A DNA stretch of 28,439 nucleotides from JADLFV01 sp964471555 (GCA_964471555.1 CAYYGM010000050.1:1-28439), one strand, 5' to 3'. Numbered from the stretch's first letter, positions 15,961 to 24,168 are shown. Numbers and translations are program-made. The notes: generated from the letters alone by a model not told the origin.

Positions 15961-17022
15961 TCAGCCGCGCCGCAAAAGCGCTACCGGGACCACCAGCAAC
16001 AGCATCGCAACCATGCCCGGCTCCGGCACAACCTGAACATCAGGCCCGACGCCGTAGCCCCAGTTGTCACCCAGAATCTGCAAATCCGCCAGATTCACAA
16101 CGCCGTCGCCGGTGAAGTCAGCTTCCGACCAGCTCGCGCTGTTCGACTGCCAGTTGTCGCCGAGGATTTGCAGGTCAGCGAGATTTACCAGTCCGTCATC
16201 GTTGGCGTCACCGGGGACGCCCAGGCCATAGACGTATTGAGCGCCGGCAACGTCATCGGGGTCCAGCTCGCGGTTGATGAAGCCGATCGATCCTGGTCCG
16301 ACGTACATCACCACGCCCGGCCCCTGGTCGGGATGCCCCAGCCCGATCGCCGCGTGCCCCAGTTCGTGCAGGAACAGACTCTCAAGTTCGTTCTGGAACA
16401 GGCCGCCGCCTGGGGGGAAGATATCGTAGGGATCGCCTTCGTTGCCCGGCGCGATGGTGAAACCCGCGCTGAGATTAAAGATGATGTCGCCGGCCAGCGC
16501 ATCAGGAAAGTTCAGGTCGTCGCCCGGCGGGCCGAAACCCACCGCTCCGACGTTGCCAAACGAGTGACCAACGTCGGGCATGAACGCCGAGATACGGATG
16601 TCGGGGTAGTTGTTCACACTGGTCGCGCCGGGATCGGCAATGCTGAACGTGCCGGGATCGGCGATCTGCTGGAAGGTCAGCCGCCCACCGGTTGCCGCGG
16701 ACCAGGTGTCGAAGGCACTGAGGATAGCGGCATCAAAGGCGCCGCTGCCAAAGGTGCTGTCGATGGAGGTGCGCAGCGCGGTGATGTTGCTCGTGCCGCT
16801 GACGCCGTTGCCGGGCTCGAACCCGCCGTCGATGTCGAACGACGCATGCACGTCGGTGCCGTCGGGCACGAAACCCCAGGTGACGAGTGCGGGCGTGCCG
16901 GGCAACGGGTTATCCCACTTGCTGCCGAAACCTTGGCCAAAGTGGACGAACGCCCACAGCGGCGCGGGGCTCCACGTGAGCAACAGGAAGCAGGTCAGGC
17001 AGGCGCGGCTAAACGGGGTCAT
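15961..17022 (-). CDS. Matrixin-like zinc metalloprotease with dockerin and PEP-CTERM anchor
   Basis: 353 residues from the ATG ending at 17022, chosen because GAGGAG stands 7 nt upstream and the next residues form a signal peptide ending near P-L-W-A; an ATG 21 nt further up has no such site. The catalytic helix is H219-E220-L-G-H223 followed by A-A-I-G-L-G-H230, then a Met-turn-like V-V-M-Y. This is the zinc-binding signature of matrixin-type (M10) proteases, but with one residue more than the usual HExxHxxGxxH spacing. A dockerin pair (about 269-322; D-A-N-D-D-G and D-F-T-G-D-G) and VPEP plus hydrophobic stretch and R-R-G (332-353) complete it. It has its own promoter at 17166-17200. Probably an anchored extracellular protease or processing enzyme; substrate unknown. 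Confidence 0.9.
   Translation of the reverse strand: MTPFSRACLTCFLLLTWSPAPLWAFVHFGQGFGSKWDNPLPGTPALVTWGFVPDGTDVHASFDIDGGFEPGNGVSGTSNITALRTSIDSTFGSGAFDAAILSAFDTWSAATGGRLTFQQIADPGTFSIADPGATSVNNYPDIRISAFMPDVGHSFGNVGAVGFGPPGDDLNFPDALAGDIIFNLSAGFTIAPGNEGDPYDIFPPGGGLFQNELESLFLHELGHAAIGLGHPDQGPGVVMYVGPGSIGFINRELDPDDVAGAQYVYGLGVPGDANDDGLVNLADLQILGDNWQSNSASWSEADFTGDGVVNLADLQILGDNWGYGVGPDVQVVPEPGMVAMLLLVVPVALLRRG
16058..16216 (-). repeat. Dockerin-encoding DNA cassette, copy 2
   Basis: Second copy of the roughly 158-bp dockerin cassette, within the metalloprotease gene. It shares 32 identical bases (16127-16158) with copy 1. Confidence 0.75.
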
Positions 17023-17080
17023 CGTGCAACTCCTCGCGCCCAAGCCGCGACGGCGCAGCGGCTGCGTAGTCGCAGACCCC

Positions 17081-17109
17081 GCCGACGTGCCAAGCCCGAT
17101 CCAGGATGG
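17081..17109 (-). promoter_or_regulatory. Conserved leader block upstream of the metalloprotease gene
   Basis: Partner of 15794-15822 (23 of 29 identical). Just downstream on the minus strand the leader holds a perfect hairpin, CTGCG-ACTA-CGCAG (17062-17075). Confidence 0.45.
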
Positions 17110-17165
17110 TCAGCACGGTTGTCTGCCTCGGAACCTGAGTCGGTGGCTACCCTTGCGGAAAGGCG

Positions 17166-17200
17166 AGAATTATTCTAATAAGGTGCCGGCCCACTGTCAC
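17166..17200 (-). promoter_or_regulatory. Promoter with Fur-like palindrome, metalloprotease gene
   Basis: On the minus strand GTGACA (17195-17200), a 17-bp spacer and TAGAAT (17172-17177). The -10 is embedded in AGAATTATTCT (17166-17176). The -35 overlaps the stop codon of the upstream sugar dehydrogenase gene, so the metalloprotease is probably transcribed separately, with a leader of about 140 nt. Confidence 0.5.
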
Positions 17201-18708
17201 GCAATATTTTCAAGGCGGCCGGCAAGTTCGCTGGGTCGCCACCAAGCTCGGCCGCGCCGTGCAAGCGCTGCCGGGCCGACAAGCAACAACATGGCAAACA
17301 TGCCCGGCTCGGGAATTAGTTGTGCATCAGGCCCGACGCCGAAGCCCCAATTGTCACCGAGCACTTGCAAGTCCGCCAGATTCACCACGCCGTCGCCGGT
17401 GAAGTCTGCCATGCTCCAACTCGCGCTGTTCGATTGCCAGTTGTCGCCAAGGATTTGCAGATCAGCCAAGTTCACCATGCCGTCGCCGTTGGCGTCACCC
17501 GGATGCAGCACATCGATGCGAAATACCTGGCCCGGCTCGATGACCTGGCCCTGGAAGTTGAACACGCCCAGGTCGACCACGTACAGGCGGCCCGCTGCGT
17601 CCTCAGCAAAAGCAACCGGGTTGTCGATGTCGTCGTAGCCGGCAATCTGATCGTCGATGTTGGCCACCGTGGCAGCCGGATCGGCTGGATCGAAGGTCCA
17701 CAGGTGATCGCTGATGTAATCGCCGAAGACGTACTTGCCTTGCAGCGCAGCGCCGGGACCGCGATAGAGCACGCCGCCGGTGACGGTGTTGCCCTGGTAA
17801 GCGCCACTGCCGTGGGTGTAGTCGTAGATCGGCTCGATGTTGTCGGCCGGTGGCGATCCACCCACGCCGCCGCTGGGCGTGGCGATGGTGCCTTCGCGCA
17901 AGCGCCAGCCGAAGTTTTCACCGCCGGGAGAGGTGCCGAGGATCCGGTCGATCTCTTCACGCGCCCCCTGGCCGACGTCCCCGATGTAGAGGTCGCCGGT
18001 GGCGCGATCGAACGAAGCGCGGAAGGGATTGCGCAAACCGTAGGCAAAGATTTCATCATCGCCGGTGACGCCGACGAAGGGATTTGATGCGGGATTGGTG
18101 TACGAGCCACCGGTGGCGCCGACATCGATGCGCAAAATTTTGCCCAGCAGGTTGCTGGTGATGTCCTGTGCGTTGCCAATGCCGGCGGTGTGGCCTGCGT
18201 CATTGTCATCGCTGCCACCGCCGTCACCGGTGGCGATGTAGAGATAGTTGGCGGCCGGGCCGGCGGCCGGCGGGTTGAAGCCGATCCATCCGCCGTTGTG
18301 ATTGGTCTGCGGTTGAGCGAAGGTAAGGATGTCCACCGGGCTGCCCACCGTGCCGCCGCTGTTGGTGAACTGGCGGATCACGGTATGCATGGGTGAACCG
18401 CTGGTGATATTGGCATAAAACAATCCGTTGCTGGCGTAGTCCGGGTGAAACGCCAGGCCCAGGGCGCCGCCCTCGCCGGACAGGTTCAGCCCGGTGATGG
18501 TGAAGAACGGCGACAGCGTGTTGGTGTTCAGGTCCAGCGCCATGATGTCGCCGCCGCGCTCGAGGATGTAAAGCTTGTCCGGTTCACCGGGCGCGAACGT
18601 GGCAAAGATCGGGCTGTCCAGGTTCGACGCCACCGGCTGGGCTGAGAACTGACCGTAAGCTGACGATGCAAGCAGGCACATGCCCACACACGCACGTACA
18701 ACATCCAT
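17197..18708 (-). CDS. PQQ-dependent sugar dehydrogenase-like protein with dockerin and PEP-CTERM anchor
   Basis: 503 residues from the ATG ending at 18708, chosen for its GGAGGT site 6 nt upstream and a signal peptide ending S-S-A-Y-G-Q. The body (about 25-395) is a six-bladed propeller of the soluble aldose dehydrogenase (GSDH) family: G-E-G-G-A-L-G-L-A-F-H-P-D-Y (78-91), N-H-N-G-G-W (136-141, with the probable catalytic H137), G-L-R-N-P-F-R and Y-I-G-D-V-G-Q. Family members oxidise aldose sugars with pyrroloquinoline quinone. A dockerin pair (about 403-455) and an IPEP sorting signal follow; the tail after the R-R is unusually long (about 18 residues, with W-W-R-P). The PQQ synthesis genes are not in the window. 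Some relatives have other substrates. Confidence 0.92.
   Translation of the reverse strand: MDVVRACVGMCLLASSAYGQFSAQPVASNLDSPIFATFAPGEPDKLYILERGGDIMALDLNTNTLSPFFTITGLNLSGEGGALGLAFHPDYASNGLFYANITSGSPMHTVIRQFTNSGGTVGSPVDILTFAQPQTNHNGGWIGFNPPAAGPAANYLYIATGDGGGSDDNDAGHTAGIGNAQDITSNLLGKILRIDVGATGGSYTNPASNPFVGVTGDDEIFAYGLRNPFRASFDRATGDLYIGDVGQGAREEIDRILGTSPGGENFGWRLREGTIATPSGGVGGSPPADNIEPIYDYTHGSGAYQGNTVTGGVLYRGPGAALQGKYVFGDYISDHLWTFDPADPAATVANIDDQIAGYDDIDNPVAFAEDAAGRLYVVDLGVFNFQGQVIEPGQVFRIDVLHPGDANGDGMVNLADLQILGDNWQSNSASWSMADFTGDGVVNLADLQVLGDNWGFGVGPDAQLIPEPGMFAMLLLVGPAALARRGRAWWRPSELAGRLENIA
17346..17502 (-). repeat. Dockerin-encoding DNA cassette, copy 3
   Basis: Third copy of the dockerin cassette, within the sugar dehydrogenase gene. 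It has more silent differences than copies 1 and 2 have from each other, but the same D-A-N-G-D-G and D-F-T-G-D-G loops and the same N-W-Q-S-N-S-A-S-W linker. Confidence 0.7.
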
Positions 18709-18738
18709 GAGATGACCTCCTGTCCGCCGTGCCGCGAT

Positions 18739-18767
18739 CCTATAGTCGTAGGCGCCCCGAATGTGAA
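18739..18767 (-). promoter_or_regulatory. Putative promoter of the sugar dehydrogenase gene
   Basis: On the minus strand TTCACA (18762-18767), a 17-bp spacer and TATAGG (18739-18744), 30 nt before the ATG. It lies in the 94-bp divergent spacer shared with the exporter operon. Confidence 0.35.
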
Positions 18768-18787
18768 TGTAAAGGCCCCATCGGCTG

Positions 18788-18793
18788 ATACAA
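18788..18793 (+). promoter_or_regulatory. Possible -10 box of the exporter operon
   Basis: TACAAT stands 9 nt before the ATG at 18803. If used, the message would be almost leaderless, which agrees with the lack of a ribosome binding site. Confidence 0.25.
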
Positions 18794-18802
18794 TGACCCG
18801 CG

Positions 18803-19777
18803 ATGGTCAAGCGCATCGGGGCCATGCTGGTTCTGGCGGCTGTTCTCACTGCCCTGCTGATCTACAGCCAGCAGCGGCAAGAACCAGCTTCCGTCTCCGG
18901 CTTCATCGAAGCACACCAGGTGCGCATCGGCTCGCGCGTGGGTGGGCGCGTGGCCAAAGTGCTGGCCCAGGAAGGCGATCGCGTCAGCGCCGGCCAAGCC
19001 CTGATCGAACTGGAGCCTTTCGATCTGATGCAGCGTAAAGCGCAGGCTGTTGCCCAACTGGCGCTCAACCGTCAGCGCCTCGATGAATTGAAGGCAGGCC
19101 CGCGCAGTGAAGACATCGACGCCGCCCGTGGTGAGTTGAAAGTTGCCGAATCGCAAGCGGAACTGGCCCGCATCTCCTGGCAGCGGATCAAGGATGTCTT
19201 TGAAAAAGGTGCATCGAGCAAGGAGGAAATGGACCGCGCCACCGCCACGCTCGACGGTGCACGCGGCTCGGTGCAGGCAGCCAAGGCAAGGCTCGACCTG
19301 CTGCTGGCCGGCACACGCAGTGAACAGATCGCCCAGGCCCAGGCGGCTGTCGAATCCGCTGAAGCATCATTGCAGGCACTCGAAACACAAATCACCGAGT
19401 TGACCATCCGCGCGTCGGTCGATGGCGAAATCGAATCGCTCGACCTGCGCCCCGGCGATCTGGTGGCCGCCAACGCACCGGTGCTCACGCTGATCGACGG
19501 CAGCGAGCGATGGGTCCGCGCTTACGTGCCGCAGAATCGGCTGGACATCAAGCTGGACCAGGCGCTGAGCATCACCGTTGACAGCTTCCCCGGGCGAAAA
19601 TTCCAGGGCAAGGTCACGTTCATTTCGCAACAGGGCGAATTCACGCCGCGCAACGTGCAGACGCCGGAGGAGCGCTCCAAGCAGGTGTTCCGCATCAAGG
19701 TGACGCTCTCCGGTGAAGAGTCGCAAATGCTGCGCCCGGGCATGACCGCTGACGTCTGGCTGGAAGATCAACCGTGA
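18803..19777 (+). CDS. HlyD/YbhG-type periplasmic membrane-fusion protein
   Basis: 324 residues: a short basic N-terminus and one membrane segment (about 5-21), then the first half of a lipoyl/barrel-sandwich domain (V-S-G-F-I-E-A...V-G-G-R-V), a long alpha-helical hairpin (about 75-195), and the returning lipoyl strand (D-G-E-I-E-S-L-D-L-R-P-G-D-L-V) with a beta-barrel domain. The late segment G-E-F-T-P-R-N-V-Q-T-P-E-E-R is typical of E. coli YbhG relatives. It should bridge the inner-membrane exporter encoded next and an outer-membrane channel, which is not in the window. Its stop overlaps the next start as GTGA, so the two are co-translated. Cargo is unknown; drugs or lipids are the usual substrates of the family. 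Confidence 0.93.
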   Translation: MVKRIGAMLVLAAVLTALLIYSQQRQEPASVSGFIEAHQVRIGSRVGGRVAKVLAQEGDRVSAGQALIELEPFDLMQRKAQAVAQLALNRQRLDELKAGPRSEDIDAARGELKVAESQAELARISWQRIKDVFEKGASSKEEMDRATATLDGARGSVQAAKARLDLLLAGTRSEQIAQAQAAVESAEASLQALETQITELTIRASVDGEIESLDLRPGDLVAANAPVLTLIDGSERWVRAYVPQNRLDIKLDQALSITVDSFPGRKFQGKVTFISQQGEFTPRNVQTPEERSKQVFRIKVTLSGEESQMLRPGMTADVWLEDQP

Positions 19778-21942
19778 ACGACAGCGGGCCGGTCATCGAG
19801 CTGCGCGATCTGACCAAGCGTTTCGGTGCGCTGACCGCTGTCGATCGGGTCAACTTCCAGGTGCAGCGCGGCGCGATCTACGGCCTGCTCGGTCCCAACG
19901 GCAGCGGCAAGTCCACCATCATGCGCATGCTCTGCGGCGTGCTGGAGCCGACCGGCGGTTTCGCCAACGTGCTCGGCTACGACGCCGCGGCCCAGAGCGA
20001 GTTGATCAAGCCGCGCATCGGATACATGAGCCAGCACTTCAGCCTCTACAACGACCTGACCGTCGAGGAAAATCTCGATTTCTCCGGTCGCATCTACGGG
20101 TTGACCGACACACGCCTGCACGAACGAAAAAACGAAGTCCTGCAAATCACCGGCCTGACCGACCGGCTCGAACAATCGGCCGGCACACTCTCGGGCGGTT
20201 GGAAGCAGCGCCTGGCGCTGGCGTGCGCCATCATTCACGAGCCGCAGTTGCTGTTCCTCGATGAGCCGACGGCCGGGATCGATCCGGTGGCGAGACGGCA
20301 ATTGTGGGATCTGCTGTTCGATCTGTCAGCCCGCGATGTGACCATGCTGGTGACGACGCACTACATGGACGAAGCGGAGCGCTGCACCGACGTCGGCTAC
20401 CTCTACCTTTCCAAGCTCATCGTGGCCGGTCGCCCCAACCAGCTTAAAGCGCTGCCCGAGGTGACGCCCGAGGGCACACGCCGCTACGAGATCGAAACGC
20501 CCGACCCGCCCGAACACCTGGCGGAGCTGCGCCGCGGTGAAGGGGTGCGCGACGCCACGCTTTTCGGCCAGGCCATTCACGTCCTGGTCAACGATCCACT
20601 CGATGAAGCCGCCCTGCGCCAGCGTATCAATGCTCCAACCGATCAGGTCCACGTGCGCCCCGTGACGCCGACGCTGGAAGATGTTTTTGTCACACTCACC
20701 CGGGCAGCCCATGAAGGTCGTACAGACTCCACGACCGCCGAAACACGGCCGCCACCTGCTCCGCCGCCGGCCAGAAAGCGTGTCGCGCCCAAAATCTTGC
20801 GGGGCTTTGCGCCCATCACGCGCAAGGAGTTTCTGCACCTGCGTCGCCAGCCGGTGACGTTGTTTTTCGCCATCATGGTGCCGGTGCTGCAACTGCTGAT
20901 CTTCGGCTACGCCATCGACGTGCAGATTGAGCACATTCCCACTGTGGTCTTCGATCTTGATGGCCGCCAGGGGAGCCGGGAGTTGATCGACGCCTTCGTC
21001 AACACCCGCACCTTCGACGTGGTGGCCCAGGTGTATGACGATCAATCCTTCCAGCGCGAGATGACCAGCGGCCGAGCCAAGGTGGGCCTGCGCATCGGGC
21101 CCAAGTATTCCGATCGTCTGCTGCAACATGAGAACGTTGACGTGCAGGTGTTGATCGACGGCAGCGATTCGCAGGTCGCCAACACGGCCATGAACACCGC
21201 CAACCTGCTGGGCCTGCAGCGCTCGATCACCATCACGCAGAACTTCGCGGAGGCAGTGGGCGCCGCGGCGGCCCGCGATGCATACGGCCGACCCGCCCTG
21301 CCGCTGGAGATGCGCCCGCGATTGCTTTACAACCCGGACCTGGAAAGCTCGCACTTCTTTGTACCCGGGCTGGTGGGCATCATCCTGCAACTGGTGACGC
21401 TGTTCCTGACCGCTTTTGCCGTGGTGCGCGAGCGCGAGCAGGGAACGCTGGAGCAACTGTTCGTCACGCCCGTGGGCAAAGCGGGCTTGCTGCTGGGCAA
21501 GCTGACACCCTACACGCTGCTGAGCATGGTGGAACTGCTGATCGTGCTGGCCGTCATGGTCTATCTGTTCGGCGTACCGATCCGCGGCAGCCTGACGGTG
21601 CTGCTGGTTCTGTCAGCCCTGTTTATGGTCTGTGCCCTGGGGTTGGGTTTGCTGATCTCCACCATCGCGCGGACGCAACTGGCCGCAGTGCAGTTTGCGT
21701 TCATGATCATGCTGCCCTCGGTGCTGCTGTCAGGTTTCGTCTTCCCACGAGCGTCAATGCCGGACATCATCTGGCTGCTGACGTTCCTGATCCCGGTGAC
21801 CTACTTCATCGAAATCCTGCGCGGCGTGATCCTGCGGGCCGCGGACTTTGGCGACCTGATGCCGTGGATCACCGGGTTGACCATCTGCTGCGTGGTCGTC
21901 CTGACCACCAGCATCGCCCGCTTCCGCAAGCAGCTTGCCTAA
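19774..21942 (+). CDS. ABC-2 type exporter, ATPase fused to permease
   Basis: 722 residues from a GTG that overlaps the upstream stop. The ATPase half (1-310) has Walker A GPNGSGKST (40-48), Q-loop Q87, signature LSGGWKQ (139-145), Walker B L-L-F-L-D-E (159-164) and H196. A Pro-rich linker (about 315-335) leads to an ABC-2 permease (about 345-722): one membrane helix near 362-385, a large extracytoplasmic domain, then five or so helices with the V-V-R-E-R-E-Q-G-T-L-E-Q-L amphipathic motif and G-F-V-F-P-R-A-S-M-P. In E. coli the YbhF ATPase and YbhS/YbhR permeases are separate; here one chain would form a homodimer. Its TAA stop overlaps the stop of the convergent gene. Confidence 0.94.
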   Translation: MNDSGPVIELRDLTKRFGALTAVDRVNFQVQRGAIYGLLGPNGSGKSTIMRMLCGVLEPTGGFANVLGYDAAAQSELIKPRIGYMSQHFSLYNDLTVEENLDFSGRIYGLTDTRLHERKNEVLQITGLTDRLEQSAGTLSGGWKQRLALACAIIHEPQLLFLDEPTAGIDPVARRQLWDLLFDLSARDVTMLVTTHYMDEAERCTDVGYLYLSKLIVAGRPNQLKALPEVTPEGTRRYEIETPDPPEHLAELRRGEGVRDATLFGQAIHVLVNDPLDEAALRQRINAPTDQVHVRPVTPTLEDVFVTLTRAAHEGRTDSTTAETRPPPAPPPARKRVAPKILRGFAPITRKEFLHLRRQPVTLFFAIMVPVLQLLIFGYAIDVQIEHIPTVVFDLDGRQGSRELIDAFVNTRTFDVVAQVYDDQSFQREMTSGRAKVGLRIGPKYSDRLLQHENVDVQVLIDGSDSQVANTAMNTANLLGLQRSITITQNFAEAVGAAAARDAYGRPALPLEMRPRLLYNPDLESSHFFVPGLVGIILQLVTLFLTAFAVVREREQGTLEQLFVTPVGKAGLLLGKLTPYTLLSMVELLIVLAVMVYLFGVPIRGSLTVLLVLSALFMVCALGLGLLISTIARTQLAAVQFAFMIMLPSVLLSGFVFPRASMPDIIWLLTFLIPVTYFIEILRGVILRAADFGDLMPWITGLTICCVVVLTTSIARFRKQLA

Positions 21943-24062
21943 CGCCGCCGCAACAGCAGCGCGCCACCCGTCAACAACAGCAGCAACGAGGTCGGCTCGG
22001 GCACCGGCACCACGAAGACCTGTCCGCCGGTGGTGTTGATCGTGCCGAGGTTGTCAAAAGTGTGGGTATAGAGGTTGATGCCGTTGAGGTAAAGCGTCGA
22101 GCCGGCATTGATCGTAAGGCTGTCGACGTAGAGGGCCTCAGTGCCGATCCAGTTCGGCTGGTTATCGTGATGATCATAGAGTGAGACCTTTGCAGGCGAA
22201 CCGTCACCGATCACGAGTCCCTCGAGCGAGAAGTTGAGGTCAAAACCATCAAGCGTCGGGCCCAGGTCGCGGCCGGCCACCTCCAGCAGGCAGAGGTCGT
22301 GGCCGGAGGCGGACGTCGCGGCGGTGATCGTCACATCATCGAGCCCCGAGAAGTCGGCCTCATCCGTGGCCCAGTTGTCGAAGTCCGTACCGTGCAGCAC
22401 GATCGCTCCGCTGCTGGCGGCAGTGATCTCGGCATCTTCATAGATGGCCAAGTCAAAGGTGGTGACGTGGAGCTCGGCGCCATCGCCGGCGAAGTGCAGA
22501 CGGGTGGAGGCGCTGGTCGGCGGGATGCCCACATGCGGCGCACCGAAGCGGAACGAGCCGGTCCAAAGCTGCGCACCTTCGCCAAGCTCCAGCAGGATAT
22601 TCTTGTTGTTGGAACTCGACGCAGTGCCGAGTTGCACAGAAATGAACGTGGCCGTGGTATGTGCGAGGCTGATGTGCGTCAGCGGCGGCGTGCCGGATAC
22701 GCCGAACGTATCGACCGTAAGAAAGGCTCCGTCGATAGTTCCTCCATCGACCACCAGCTCCGCGCCGCGATCGAGGCTCATCGAGATGAAGTCGAGGTCA
22801 GCATTCTGTGCGTGCACCGTCGGCGCGGGGCCGCTGCCCGACGAGGGCCCGCGTGCGGTGAGGCCGCCCTGGATCGAGCCGCCCTCGATCGTCAGGTGTT
22901 CATCGCCCTCCAAACTGAAGGTCGTGTTGCTCAACTGCGCCGTGGCGCGAACTACGCCACCGGTCTGGAACACGCTGTAGACCTGGCCGTTGATCGTACC
23001 CGCCAGATCGTAGGGATCGGCGAAGTCCCGCGCGCCTCGGATCTCCTCCGACTCACCGAGCACGAACGTCTGACCGGCCTGGTGCACCTTGCCACCGGTG
23101 ACAAAGCCGGCGAAATCAGTGCGCGGGTCTGAGCCGTCGGCCGGCAGGATCAGCAGTGACTGGGGGGCCAGCGTCCATGAGGCATTGGCCTTGTTGACGA
23201 CCGATCCCCCGCTCAGGTCAACGACACCCGCCATGGTCAGGCTCGATGGGCCGGTGGGCAACACGAACTGTGAATCGTGTCGCATCTGCAGGCTTTCCAC
23301 CGTCATCGCGCCGCCGGACCAGTCGAAGACGCTGTATGCCGAGAGGTCGAGACGATCGACCGCGACCGAGCCGCCACTCATGAAAAACCCACTGTTAACG
23401 GTCGAACTGCCGGTCTGCAACTGCAATTCACCCACCAGCAGGTTGCCGGTGTTCGAAAGCTCGTACACGCTGTTTGTTTCGACGACCACGGCACCGGTGT
23501 CGTGCGTGCCGGCCGTGTGAACGAAGCGGCCGAAGCCCGGGGTTGATGACTGAACACTCAATCGGCCTATCCAGGTTGACGTGGTTTGCAGCAATCCGCC
23601 GTTGAGTGTGTATTGCGAGGCATTAGCTGCATCACCGCCGCCGATGAAGAGGGACTGGCCCAGGCCCGATACCTGAACGCTGCCGCCGGACTGAGTGACA
23701 ATGCCGTGATTGCCTGCCCCGTTGCGACCTACGGCAAAAGCTTCGGTCTCCAGCACGCCGCTCTCCACGGCCAGCGTGGCTTGGTTATAGACTTCGAGCG
23801 ACTGCAGCAATGCGCCTGAGCCGTCGAGGTTGTAGTGGGTGAGGCTGTTGACTCCGCCGATGCTCGCGCTGTCATCAGCCCCGGGCGGATTGGTCGCGGT
23901 CGCACCCGCCAACGTGTCAAACCAGTTGGCTGCCAGCGCCCAATCGCCTTCGTTCACCTGCCACACGTCCTTGTGGACTTGAGCACAGGCCGACTGCGAA
24001 GCCAGCATGATCATGAGAATGGATGAAAGTGTTTGTACGACCCGGATGAGACGATGGTGCAT
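21939..24062 (-). CDS. PEP-CTERM solenoid protein of unknown function, no dockerin
   Basis: 707 residues with a signal peptide ending S-Q-S-A-C-A-Q. The body is beta-rich, with Gly/Ser/Thr and loosely repeated strands such as G-N-H-G-I-V-T-Q-S-G-G-S-V and S-L-F-I-G-G-G. The first 60 residues (W-A-L-A-A-N-W-F-D) resemble the N-terminus of autotransporter-like planctomycete surface proteins. The repeat is more diverged than in the 9413 and 24169 proteins. The end is V-P-E-P, a Leu-rich stretch and L-L-R-R-R. GGAGGT stands 5 nt before the ATG. It is 106 bp downstream of the 24169 gene on the same strand and may be co-transcribed. No catalytic motif was seen. Confidence 0.88.
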   Translation of the reverse strand: MHHRLIRVVQTLSSILMIMLASQSACAQVHKDVWQVNEGDWALAANWFDTLAGATATNPPGADDSASIGGVNSLTHYNLDGSGALLQSLEVYNQATLAVESGVLETEAFAVGRNGAGNHGIVTQSGGSVQVSGLGQSLFIGGGDAANASQYTLNGGLLQTTSTWIGRLSVQSSTPGFGRFVHTAGTHDTGAVVVETNSVYELSNTGNLLVGELQLQTGSSTVNSGFFMSGGSVAVDRLDLSAYSVFDWSGGAMTVESLQMRHDSQFVLPTGPSSLTMAGVVDLSGGSVVNKANASWTLAPQSLLILPADGSDPRTDFAGFVTGGKVHQAGQTFVLGESEEIRGARDFADPYDLAGTINGQVYSVFQTGGVVRATAQLSNTTFSLEGDEHLTIEGGSIQGGLTARGPSSGSGPAPTVHAQNADLDFISMSLDRGAELVVDGGTIDGAFLTVDTFGVSGTPPLTHISLAHTTATFISVQLGTASSSNNKNILLELGEGAQLWTGSFRFGAPHVGIPPTSASTRLHFAGDGAELHVTTFDLAIYEDAEITAASSGAIVLHGTDFDNWATDEADFSGLDDVTITAATSASGHDLCLLEVAGRDLGPTLDGFDLNFSLEGLVIGDGSPAKVSLYDHHDNQPNWIGTEALYVDSLTINAGSTLYLNGINLYTHTFDNLGTINTTGGQVFVVPVPEPTSLLLLLTGGALLLRRR

Positions 24063-24120
24063 GATGTACCTCCATACTCTTGGCAGTAATTGCCCGTTTT
24101 ATCCAGCATTGAGCCGCTGC

Positions 24121-24143
24121 GGGGACATAAAAAGAATGTCCCC
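24121..24143. repeat. Perfect 8-bp stem hairpin between two PEP-CTERM genes
   Basis: GGGGACAT (24121-24128) and ATGTCCCC (24136-24143) flank a 7-nt loop. Neither strand has a T-run after the stem, so it is not a standard terminator. Similar GGGGACAT palindromes occur as REP-like repeats in other bacteria (from memory). Confidence 0.5.
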
Positions 24144-24168
24144 CTTACATCTGACAGGTCATCGAACC

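Noticed and set aside
12575..17502. Cellulosome
   Set aside because: Dockerins are present but there is no cohesin, scaffoldin or cellulase in the window.
16168..17638. Plus-strand open frames opposite the metalloprotease and its spacer
   Set aside because: They overlap a minus-strand gene with a complete catalytic motif and conserved domains.
18803..21942. Dedicated exporter for the PEP-CTERM proteins
   Set aside because: These proteins carry ordinary signal peptides for the general secretion route; YbhG/ABC-2 relatives usually move small molecules or lipids.
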